46,411 nt of DNA from Marmoricola sp. (GTDB lineage Bacteria; Actinomycetota; Actinomycetes; Propionibacteriales; Nocardioidaceae), in the NCBI RefSeq assembly GCF_025965085.1, contig NZ_JAOPXP010000136.1:1-46411 (forward strand), given 5' to 3'. The notes beneath the pieces were generated by a model, which had not been told where the DNA came from, did not search any database, and worked only from the letters and a program-made list of their open reading frames with translations. The translations under genes and the position numbers were made by a program. This document shows positions 22,860-31,836 of the stretch, one piece after another. Numbering within the stretch: the stretch's first letter is position 1; each line of letters starts with the position of its first letter.

Positions 22860-24085
22860 CCCCTGCGCCGTTGAGCCTGTCCCGGGGGCAGGCCCGCCGG
22901 GTCGCGCTGGTCGCCCAGGGTTTCCGGGACCCGCGCCACACGGCGCCCACGATGCGCACCTTCGCGCGCACGCTCGCCCGCACCGGCGTGCTCCAGATCG
23001 ACTCGGTCAACGTGCTTCAGCGCGCCCACTACATGCCGTTGTTCTCGCGGATGGGCCCCTACGACACCGACATGCTGCAGCGGGCCTCGGAGAAGCCCCC
23101 GCGGCGGGTGGTCGAGTACTGGGCCCACGTGGCGGCGTACATGCCGGTCGACCTGTGGCCGTTCATGCAGCACCGCATGACCGGCTACCGCGAGCGGGGA
23201 CATGCCTGGACCCAGGAGAGGGCGTCGGTTCGGCTCGTCGAGTCGCTGATGGCCGAGATCCGCGAGCAGGGAGCCAGCACCTCGCGTGACCTCGACAACG
23301 GGCTCCCGCGGCAGAAGGTCGACTGGGGCTGGAACTGGAGCGAGACCAAGCGCGCCCTCGAGTACCTCTTCATCTCGGGCGAGCTCGCCGTCGCGCGCCG
23401 CAACAGCCAGTTCGAGCGGGAGTACGACCTGCCGGAGCGCGTCATCCCGGCCACGATCCTCGACCGCCCGACGCCCACCCGGCACGAGACCAGGGTCGAG
23501 CTGATCCGGCGCGCGGCCAGGTCGCACGGAGTCGCCACCGTCCGCTGCCTGCGCGACTACTACCGCCTGCAGCTGGAGCGTGACGAGGACCCCGCAACGA
23601 CGAGGCTGGCGATCGCGGAGCTGGTCGAGCAGGGCGAGCTCATCCCCGCGTCGATCGATGGGTGGGCCCGTCCGGCGTACCTCCACCGTGACGCCGTCAT
23701 GCCGCGCAAGGTCGACGCCCGGGCACTGCTGAGCCCGTTCGACCCGCTGGTGTGGGAGCGCGAACGCACCGAACGCCTCTTCGACTTCCACTACCGCATC
23801 GAGATCTACGTGCCCGAGGCCAAGCGGCAGTTCGGCTACTACGTGCTGCCCTTCCTGCTGGGGGACCAGATAGTGGGGCGCGTGGACCTGAAGGCCGACC
23901 GCAGGTCCGGCGTACTCCAGGTCAAGGCGGCGTACGCCGAGCCCGGCGCACCGCCCGAGACCGCCACTGAGCTCGCCGCCGAGCTGCGCGAGGCGGCGCG
24001 CTGGCTCGGGCTGGGAGGGATCACGGTCGACGAGCGGGGGGACCTCGCTCCCGCGCTGAGCCGGGAGGTCCTCGCCTGCGTGTGA
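22856..24085 (+). CDS. YcaQ-type (HTH_42) winged-helix DNA glycosylase
   Basis: A 409-residue protein of the YcaQ/AlkZ family, DNA glycosylases made of tandem winged helices that open interstrand crosslinks and remove alkylated bases. The catalytic region reads LQIDSVNVLQRAHYMPLFSR, with Q47-I48-D49, the QxD motif of YcaQ-like members (AlkZ-like members have QxQ). Other family stretches are VVEYWAHVAAYMP, SRDLDNGLPRQKVDWGWNWS, ALEYLFISGELAVARR, LLSPFDPLVWERERTERLFD and FHYRIEIYVPEAKRQFGYYV. Length is typical (~400). GTG 22856 overlaps the response regulator stop, so the two are translationally coupled. This is unusual for a repair enzyme and may tie its level to the regulator. Confidence 0.9.
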   Translation: MTPAPLSLSRGQARRVALVAQGFRDPRHTAPTMRTFARTLARTGVLQIDSVNVLQRAHYMPLFSRMGPYDTDMLQRASEKPPRRVVEYWAHVAAYMPVDLWPFMQHRMTGYRERGHAWTQERASVRLVESLMAEIREQGASTSRDLDNGLPRQKVDWGWNWSETKRALEYLFISGELAVARRNSQFEREYDLPERVIPATILDRPTPTRHETRVELIRRAARSHGVATVRCLRDYYRLQLERDEDPATTRLAIAELVEQGELIPASIDGWARPAYLHRDAVMPRKVDARALLSPFDPLVWERERTERLFDFHYRIEIYVPEAKRQFGYYVLPFLLGDQIVGRVDLKADRRSGVLQVKAAYAEPGAPPETATELAAELREAARWLGLGGITVDERGDLAPALSREVLACV

Positions 24086-24173
24086 GGAGCGCCCCCTCGA
24101 GCCTTCGCTCGCGCCGTGGCGTGGCCGCCCGGACGTTCTGGCCGGTCTGAAACCCAGGTGCAGTCCCGACCGT

Positions 24174-24179
24174 TACGAT
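24174..24179 (+). promoter_or_regulatory. -10 hexamer TACGAT upstream of secA
   Basis: TACGAT is the best -10 candidate in the 161-bp gap before secA. The start site would be near 24186, giving a ~60-nt leader to GTG 24247. No convincing -35. Confidence 0.35.
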
Positions 24180-24246
24180 GTTTGAGGGTCCAGAGAGCAT
24201 GTCTGCGCCCGTCCCCACCATTGATCCACCCCAGGGAGTCATCCGC

Positions 24247-27081
<2,835 letters not shown>

Positions 27082-27107
27082 GTCGAGAGGCAGGCGGGTC
27101 CTCGGAC

Positions 27108-27563
27108 GTGTACGTCAACTGTTCGTGTGGTGGCCGGCACTGGGGGCCCCGCGGGGCGGCAGGCCTGCTCCTGACCGACCCCACGCGCACGGGCGTCGTG
27201 CTCCAGCACCGCTCCGCCAACGTTCATCAGGGCAACACCTGGGGTCTGATGGGCGGTGCCATCGAGCGGGGTGAGGACCCCGCAGCGGCCGCGCTGCGTG
27301 AGGCGCACGAGGAGTCCGGCGTGGCCGCGTCCACGGTGACCGTCCTCCGCACCGTCCCCGGTCTGCGTCACCCCGAGTGGTCCTACACCTATGTCCTGGC
27401 CGAGGCGGAACGTCCTGACGACCCCGACCTGCCCGGCGGCCTCACCTGGGAGTCGGACCGCACGATGTGGGTCGACCTCGACGCTGTGGACACCTACCCG
27501 CTGCACCCGTCACTGGGCGCGGACTGGTCCCGGCTGCAGGACCTGCTCGACGCCAGCCGCTGA
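27108..27563 (+). CDS. NUDIX hydrolase
   Basis: A 151-residue pyrophosphohydrolase with a complete Nudix box GAIERGEDPAAAALREAHEE followed by SGV (GX5EX7REUXEEXGU). Flanking strands LLLTDPTRTGVVLQHRS and WGLMGG are typical, and WSYTYVLAEAE plus WVDLDAVDTYPLHP follow. The substrate (nucleotide, sugar nucleotide or other) cannot be inferred. The N-terminus YVNCSCGGRHWGPRGAAG has C-x-C-x3-H, an unusual addition that could bind zinc. GTG 27108 is 27 bp after secA on the same strand, with AGGCGGG upstream, so co-transcription with secA is likely. Confidence 0.88.
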   Translation: MYVNCSCGGRHWGPRGAAGLLLTDPTRTGVVLQHRSANVHQGNTWGLMGGAIERGEDPAAAALREAHEESGVAASTVTVLRTVPGLRHPEWSYTYVLAEAERPDDPDLPGGLTWESDRTMWVDLDAVDTYPLHPSLGADWSRLQDLLDASR

Positions 27564-27612
27564 CGGTGGCCTGGAGCGGACCGCCTCCAGCCGCACCCGG
27601 GTGAGCGCCCGT

Positions 27613-27618
27613 TATGCT
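27613..27618 (+). promoter_or_regulatory. -10 hexamer TATGCT
   Basis: Lies 38 nt before ATG 27656 of the small conserved-looking gene, in the 92-bp gap after the NUDIX gene. The -35 region is weak. Confidence 0.4.
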
Positions 27619-27655
27619 TCACCCGGGGTCGCAACCGAGGGGGATGGGGCGACCG

Positions 27656-27898
27656 ATGTGCGGCGGCTACGGCACGAGTGACCACGGCACGCTGGCTGAC
27701 CGCAGCGGCGGAGCCCGCCAAGCGGAGCGCTCGAACCCGGCGCGGCACTGTCACGTGGACGGCAGCCCGAGCCTCCTGGTGGAGTGGCGGCGCGGCGCCG
27801 GCGGCTGGGAGGGCCGGGTCATCAGTGTGGGCTGGATCGACGCCGGCGGGTGGACGACCTTGGAGCGCTGGCTGCCCGCGGCCGCGATCGAGCACTGA
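27656..27898 (+). CDS. Small hypothetical protein
   Basis: An 80-residue protein I do not recognise. Codon third positions are strongly GC-rich over the C-terminal half, which supports coding. The visible C-terminal half reads like one small beta-rich unit: HVDGSPSLLVEWRR, GGWEGRVISVGWIDAGG, WTTLERWLPAAAIEH, with four Trp. The N-terminus is Gly/Ser-rich and unconvincing. ATG 27656 has GGGG about 7 nt upstream; ATG 27644 is an alternative. It ends 8 bp before the convergent Rv3235-like gene. Confidence 0.6.
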   Translation: MCGGYGTSDHGTLADRSGGARQAERSNPARHCHVDGSPSLLVEWRRGAGGWEGRVISVGWIDAGGWTTLERWLPAAAIEH

Positions 27899-27906
27899 TC
27901 CCCGCG

Positions 27907-28398
27907 TCAACCGAACTCGAGGGCCGTGCAGCACCATCGTCCCTCGACCAGCTCGAGGCGCGCCGCGATCGCCCGTGAGCGTTCACCGTGACGCACGTGC
28001 ACGCTGATCTCGGCCGCCTCCGCCGAGGGGCAGAACACGTGCACGCTTCGGACCTGGCTGCGCAGCCGGCGTACGCGGCGGTCGCCCGGAGTCGTGCGCG
28101 CAAGCAGAGCTGACCGCCGTTGCAGGTCCGCGTAGACCCGCTCGGTCGTCCAGCGGAGCAGCTGGCTGGGGCCCCGGTCGCCACCGACGACCTCCACGAC
28201 CGCGTTGGCGAACCGGTGGGCGAAGGCCTCGAGCCCGGCGCGGTCACCTCGCAGCACCCTCAGGTCGGGAGCTCGCGTGGACCCGACCGCGCTTCCGTAG
28301 TCGAGCGCCAGGGTGCCCTGCACACTTGCGACGGGGACCGGGGAGGGGGCCTGGCGGGGCCCCTGACCCGGCACGGAGCGGTGCGTCGGGACTCTCAT
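27907..28398 (-). CDS. Rv3235-like (DUF6459-type) protein
   Basis: A 163-residue protein. The first ~45 residues are Pro/Arg-rich (MRVPTHRSVPGQGPRQAPSP) and probably disordered. The rest matches the pattern of actinobacterial Rv3235-family proteins: AFAHRFANAVVEVVGGDRGP, QLLRWTTERVYADLQRRSAL, VRSVHVFCPSAEAAEISVHV and the terminal GRWCCTALEFG. ATG 28398 has a GAGGAG ribosome-binding site and overlaps the LysM gene stop (ATGA). The family is found near secA in actinobacteria and has no known function. The small alpha/beta domain resembles in pattern a protein-protein interaction module (inference). Confidence 0.8.
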   Translation of the reverse strand: MRVPTHRSVPGQGPRQAPSPVPVASVQGTLALDYGSAVGSTRAPDLRVLRGDRAGLEAFAHRFANAVVEVVGGDRGPSQLLRWTTERVYADLQRRSALLARTTPGDRRVRRLRSQVRSVHVFCPSAEAAEISVHVRHGERSRAIAARLELVEGRWCCTALEFG

Positions 28399-28925
28399 CT
28401 GCTCTCCTCGTGGTGGCGACTGCGCTGGTGGGGAACAGGTGGGACGCTCAGGCGCTGCCCGGGCCGGATCAGGTCGGGTTCCGGACCGATGACCTCGCGG
28501 TTGCGGCGATGGAGGCGGTCGACGAGGACTGCCACCTCCCCGGCCGGCGAGGCCCTCGGGAGCCGTGTCTGCGCGAGGTGCCAGAGGGAGTCGCCCGGTC
28601 GTACCACGACATGGACGGGCAACGCTGCCCGGGACAACCCACTCGTGCGGTCCGGCAACGGGAGGGGACGCCCCGTGGAGGCGCTGGTCGGTGCTGCCGC
28701 GGACACCGGGCCGGGCGTCGAGACGAGCGCCACCCCCAGCGCCGCCAGCAACGCCCGGCGCAGGGCAGGAGGGCAACCCACCCAGGAGGTTGCGCGCAGG
28801 CGTCCCGAGCTCAGGGCCTCCAGCACCGCGGCGGCGGAGATCAGCACCGCCCAGCAGGCGCAGCCCGCGATGAGCCAGGAGGAGGCCACGACCAGGAGCT
28901 CGTCGAAGGCAGGTGAGGGGTTCAT
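28395..28925 (-). CDS. Membrane protein with C-terminal LysM domain
   Basis: A 176-residue protein with two hydrophobic stretches near the start (LLVVASSWLIAGCACWAVLI and ALRRALLAALGVALVSTPG), a Pro/Ser linker and a LysM domain from about residue 103 (HVVVRPGDSLWHLAQTRL ... EPDLIRPGQRLSVPP). LysM binds peptidoglycan-type glycans, so the C-terminus should face the wall. The domain has a longer middle than usual, with PRASPAGEVAVLVDRLHRRN between its two ends. ATG 28925 has no clear ribosome-binding site. It is the first gene of a two-gene operon with the Rv3235-like gene. The upstream gap carries repeated GTTTG motifs. Confidence 0.83.
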   Translation of the reverse strand: MNPSPAFDELLVVASSWLIAGCACWAVLISAAAVLEALSSGRLRATSWVGCPPALRRALLAALGVALVSTPGPVSAAAPTSASTGRPLPLPDRTSGLSRAALPVHVVVRPGDSLWHLAQTRLPRASPAGEVAVLVDRLHRRNREVIGPEPDLIRPGQRLSVPPVPHQRSRHHEESR

Positions 28926-28937
28926 GTGTGTTGCTTT

Positions 28938-29009
28938 CGTTTGCGTGCGTTTGCTTCAGACAACGCGCAGACGAGGGCGGTGTCAAACGTTTGTCCACAA
29001 CCGTGTTTG
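28938..29009. promoter_or_regulatory. GTTTG repeat cluster between divergent genes
   Basis: GTTTG occurs four times on the + strand: 28939-28943, 28949-28953, 28989-28993 and 29005-29009. The first two sit in 7-nt CGTTTGC repeats exactly 10 bp apart, and the third is 40 bp further, so these three lie on one helix face. The third is part of the palindrome CAAACGTTTG (28984-28993). The cluster fills the 115-bp gap between the LysM gene and the gene at 29041. Confidence 0.5.
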
Positions 29010-29040
29010 CCCGCCGGGCCCCGGGGGCATCAGCAGGGAC

Positions 29041-29616
29041 ATGAGCTGGGAAGAGTCGATGTTCGCCGTCTTCGACGACCTGGAGCAGCAGGCTGCGGGG
29101 CTGCAGCTGGTCGAGCGCGATGCCGAGGTCGCCGCACTGACGGCTGCGGAGTACTCCCGGGTCAGCCTGGCGACCCGGTTGCACGCCTCCGTCGGGCACG
29201 AGCTCAGACTTCGCCTGGTCGGCGGCGGCCTCGTGGCCGGCCGGCTCGCACGCGTGGGGCAGGACTGGCTGCTGCTGGTCGACCGTTCGGGCGAGTGGAT
29301 CGTGCGGCACCACGGACTCGTCACCCTGTCCGGCCTCTCCCCACGCGCCGACAGCGAGGAGACGTGGTCGGTGCTGGACCGCCTGACGTTGCGGACGGTG
29401 CTGCGGCGGCTCTCCGGCGTCAGTGGGCGCTGCGTCGTGCACTTCGTCGACGACCAGCGGGTCGAGGGACGCGTGGGCCGGGTGGGCGAGGACTTCTTCG
29501 AGCTCCACGTGGGAACCGGGCGGGTCCAGACGGGACTCCCATCGACCGGCCGGGACCAGACGGTGCAGGTGGTGCCGGTTGCCTCGGTCTCAGCGCTCCA
29601 GGGACGCACGCAATGA
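29041..29616 (+). CDS. Hypothetical protein with possible Sm-like beta-barrel
   Basis: A 191-residue protein. I do not recognise the family with confidence. It begins MSWEESMFAVFDDLEQQAAG (acidic helix), then a helical part (RDAEVAALTAAEYSRVSLAT) and two similar beta-rich stretches: GHELRLRLVGGGLVAGRLAR plus QDWLLLVDRSGEWIVRHHG, and later GRCVVHFVDDQRVEGRVGRV plus EDFFELHVG. The two repeats look like tandem Sm/SH3-like strands (G-x-V-x-G-R-hydrophobic). ATG 29041 has only a weak, close AGGG. Divergent from the LysM operon and convergent with the HTH regulator gene. No catalytic motif. Confidence 0.75.
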   Translation: MSWEESMFAVFDDLEQQAAGLQLVERDAEVAALTAAEYSRVSLATRLHASVGHELRLRLVGGGLVAGRLARVGQDWLLLVDRSGEWIVRHHGLVTLSGLSPRADSEETWSVLDRLTLRTVLRRLSGVSGRCVVHFVDDQRVEGRVGRVGEDFFELHVGTGRVQTGLPSTGRDQTVQVVPVASVSALQGRTQ

Positions 29617-29630
29617 CCGTGCGCGGAGGC

Positions 29631-29870
29631 TCACTCCTTGGTGGGCGTGCCCTCGACGAAGGGGTGGTCGTCGACGAACTTGTCGGCGTCGGCGTAGGCC
29701 CGCTCGATGTAGGCCTCGAGCTGGGTGGCCTCCACCCGCCACTGGCCGCGGCCGCCGATCTTGATCGCCTTGAGCTCCCCGCGTCGCACCAGCGCATAGA
29801 CCTGCGCGCCGGAGATGTTCAGGATCTCGGCCACGTCGGCCAGTTGCAGGAACCTCGGCGATGCCGTCAT
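29631..29870 (-). CDS. Excisionase/MerR-type HTH regulator (HTH_17)
   Basis: A 79-residue DNA-binding protein. The winged HTH is complete: FLQLADVAEILNISGAQVYA (helix-turn-helix), LVRRGELKAIKIGGRGQWRV (wing) and EATQLEAYIERAYADADKF. It has no sensor domain, so activity is probably set by its amount or a partner. It resembles BldC-sized regulators, but the sequence is not BldC. No integrase or phage gene is near, so it is a host regulator rather than an excisionase. ATG 29870 has no ribosome-binding site. The upstream gap holds a GTGTCAAACGTT element shared with the neighbouring regulatory region, suggesting autoregulation. Confidence 0.85.
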   Translation of the reverse strand: MTASPRFLQLADVAEILNISGAQVYALVRRGELKAIKIGGRGQWRVEATQLEAYIERAYADADKFVDDHPFVEGTPTKE

Positions 29871-29905
29871 GACCGTAACTGTGCCACCGGTCGTGTGCGG
29901 TTGCG

Positions 29906-29917
29906 AACGTTTGACAC
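29906..29917 (-). promoter_or_regulatory. GTGTCAAACGTT element upstream of the HTH gene
   Basis: The minus strand reads GTGTCAAACGTT from 29917 to 29906. The identical 12-mer lies at 28980-28991 on the plus strand, upstream of the gene at 29041, in the same orientation relative to its gene. CAACCG follows in both copies at slightly different distance. Confidence 0.5.
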
Positions 29918-29959
29918 GCCTTGCCTGTGGAAAGCCCCGCGAGAAGGAAGCCCTCGGCC

Positions 29960-30631
29960 ATGACGACCACCATTCCGACCCGTCCGGACGTGAACGCCCC
30001 CCACGCCACCCGCAGCCGCGGACCGGGATGGCGCAACCCGCGGCTGCTCCTCGGGGTCCTCCTCGTGGCAGCCTCGGTGGTGCTCGGTGCCCGGTTGCTG
30101 GCGGCGGCCGACGACAGTGTCGGGGTCTGGTCCGTGGCGCGGGACCTCCCGGCGGGCGCGGCGGTCGACCAGGGCGACCTCGTGCGGCGGCAGGTGCGGT
30201 TCCCGGACAGCGAGACGGCCAACGGCTACCTCGCTGCTGGCGACGATCCTCCGGAGGCAGCGATCCTCAACCGCCCGGTGTCCGCGGGCGAGCTGTTGCC
30301 GAGGGCGGCCCTCGCCGAGAGGACCGGTCCCGACCTGCTCGAGGTGCCGATCAGTGTCGCTGCCGACGACCTGCCCGCGACCGTGCGGCAGGGATCGGTG
30401 GTCGATGTCTGGGTGACGCCCAAGGTGCCGGCGTCGGGCGGATCGGGGCCCAGGGCGGTCCGCGTCCTCACGGACGTCGTCGTGGTGGCAGTTCCCCGCA
30501 CCTCGGACGGCTTCGCTCCGCAGGCCAGCCGCCAGGTCATCGTCGGCGTCCCTGTCGCTCGCTCCGACGACCTCGCGACGGCACTGGGCGGCATGGCGGA
30601 CGGTCGGGTCGTCATCGCGAGGAAGGGCTGA
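29960..30631 (+). CDS. SAF-domain membrane protein (CpaB/RcpC-like)
   Basis: A 223-residue protein with one N-terminal membrane segment (LLLGVLLVAASVVLGARLLA, about residues 33-52) and an extracytoplasmic SAF domain (VWSVARDLPAGAAVDQGDLV ... LNRPVSAGELLPRAAL). A second domain follows: PISVAADDLPATVRQGSVVD, WVTPKVPASGG and RVLTDVVVVAVP. This is the layout of CpaB/RcpC proteins of Tad pili, but no secretin, CpaF ATPase or pilin gene is here. ATG 29960 has AAGGAAG upstream; a TTG at 29921 is a weaker choice. It precedes the MinD/CpaE-like gene by 5 bp, so the pair is an operon. Confidence 0.83.
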   Translation: MTTTIPTRPDVNAPHATRSRGPGWRNPRLLLGVLLVAASVVLGARLLAAADDSVGVWSVARDLPAGAAVDQGDLVRRQVRFPDSETANGYLAAGDDPPEAAILNRPVSAGELLPRAALAERTGPDLLEVPISVAADDLPATVRQGSVVDVWVTPKVPASGGSGPRAVRVLTDVVVVAVPRTSDGFAPQASRQVIVGVPVARSDDLATALGGMADGRVVIARKG

Positions 30632-30636
30632 TCGCC

Positions 30637-31836
30637 ATGGGCGAGCGGGTCACCGTGCTGCTGGCGGCCGGGGGCGAGCCTTGGGAGGCACCGGCGCTGG
30701 CGCTCCTGAGCGAGGGCGACATGGTCGTCTTGAAGAGGTGCGTGGACCTCGCGGACCTGATCGCCAGCGCTGCGACCGGGCAGGCCGACGTGGCCGTGGT
30801 CGCCGGTGAGCTGCCCGGGCTGGATGCGGATGCCGTGATGCGGCTGCTCCGCGAGGACGTGCGCTGTGTGGCCGTGGGGCACGATAGGGAGGCACTGGGC
30901 CGCATCGGGGTGGTCGCGGTCGTCCCCGAGGCCGACCTGGACTCGCTCCGGGATGCTGTCAGCTCGGCCGGGACGCGCGAGCTGCTCGTCGACCCCGAGC
31001 CCGTGGTCGACTCGGCGCTGGAGGTCACCGGTTCCCGGGGGCTGGTCATCGCCGTGCACGGTCCCGCCGGCGCCCCCGGGCGTACGACGCTCGCGATCGG
31101 CCTGGCTGCGGAGCACGCCCATCGCGGTGAGCCCACCGTCCTCGTGGACGCCGATCCCCATGGTGGGGCGATCGCCCAGCATCTGGGCGTGCTCGACGAG
31201 GTCTCCGGCCTCCTGGCGGCTGCGCGGCTGGTCAACGCCGGTTCCCTCGACAGTGCCTCCTTCGCGCGCTGTCGCCGGGTGGTGGCCGACGGTTTCGAGG
31301 TGCTCACCGGGCTCCCGCGACCCGACCGTTGGGTCGAGGCCCGGCCCGGGGTCCTCGACGCTGTCCTGGACCGGGCGCGCATGGTGGGCGACGTCGTCGT
31401 CGACACCGGCTTCAGCCTCGAGGACGACACCGCCCCGGGCCGCGCCATCTCCCGCAACCAGCTGACCCTCGACGCCGTAGCCGCCGCCGACCGGGTGGTC
31501 GTCGTGGGCTCGGCCGAGCCCACCGGCCTGGCTCGTCTGGCGCGCACCCTGGTCGAGCTCCGGGACACCACCCACGTGCCGGTCACGGTGGTGGTGAACC
31601 GGATGCGCGACTCGCTCGGGTGGAGCCGACGCGACATCCTCGGCATGGTCGAGGGCTACATCCGTGCCTCCGGAGTGCTCTTCTTGCCCGAGGACCGCGC
31701 CATCACCGACAAGGCCCTGGTGGCGGGCAAGTCCCTGGTCGAGCTCGGTGACTCACCATTGCGCAAGGCCGTCACTGAGGTACACCAAGCCGTCTGGCCG
31801 GGACGGTCGGCTCAGAAGCCGCCCATCAGCAGGTAG
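30637..31836 (+). CDS. CpaE/MinD-like P-loop protein with altered Walker A
   Basis: A 399-residue protein. Residues ~1-120 look like a receiver-type fold (VTVLLAAGGEPWEAPALALL, ADVAVVAGELPGLDADAVM) without a clear phospho-acceptor, as in CpaE. From ~133 there is a MinD/ParA-like domain: VIAVHGPAGAPGRTTLAIGL, where KGGxGKTT is replaced by AGAPGRTT (144-151; both lysines lost, R149 in place of the P-loop Lys), VLVDADPHGG (Walker A' Asp D171/D173), VVVDTGFSLEDD and VVVGSAEPTGLARL. ATG 30637 follows AGGAAGGG. It is co-transcribed with the SAF gene. Its 3' end overlaps the convergent membrane protein gene by 25 bp. Such K-to-R variants may be common in actinobacterial members. Confidence 0.82.
   Translation: MGERVTVLLAAGGEPWEAPALALLSEGDMVVLKRCVDLADLIASAATGQADVAVVAGELPGLDADAVMRLLREDVRCVAVGHDREALGRIGVVAVVPEADLDSLRDAVSSAGTRELLVDPEPVVDSALEVTGSRGLVIAVHGPAGAPGRTTLAIGLAAEHAHRGEPTVLVDADPHGGAIAQHLGVLDEVSGLLAAARLVNAGSLDSASFARCRRVVADGFEVLTGLPRPDRWVEARPGVLDAVLDRARMVGDVVVDTGFSLEDDTAPGRAISRNQLTLDAVAAADRVVVVGSAEPTGLARLARTLVELRDTTHVPVTVVVNRMRDSLGWSRRDILGMVEGYIRASGVLFLPEDRAITDKALVAGKSLVELGDSPLRKAVTEVHQAVWPGRSAQKPPISR

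Noticed and set aside
29631-29870. Phage or integrative-element excisionase
   Set aside because: There is no integrase, attachment repeat or other mobile gene nearby, and composition matches the neighbours. A host regulator is more likely.
29911-29916. TTGACA as the -35 of the SAF-domain gene
   Set aside because: No -10 at a suitable distance, and it lies inside the element shared with the other regulatory region.
29960-31836. Complete Tad/Flp pilus locus
   Set aside because: Only CpaB-like and CpaE-like genes are present. CpaF, TadB/TadC, the prepilin peptidase and pilin are absent from the window.
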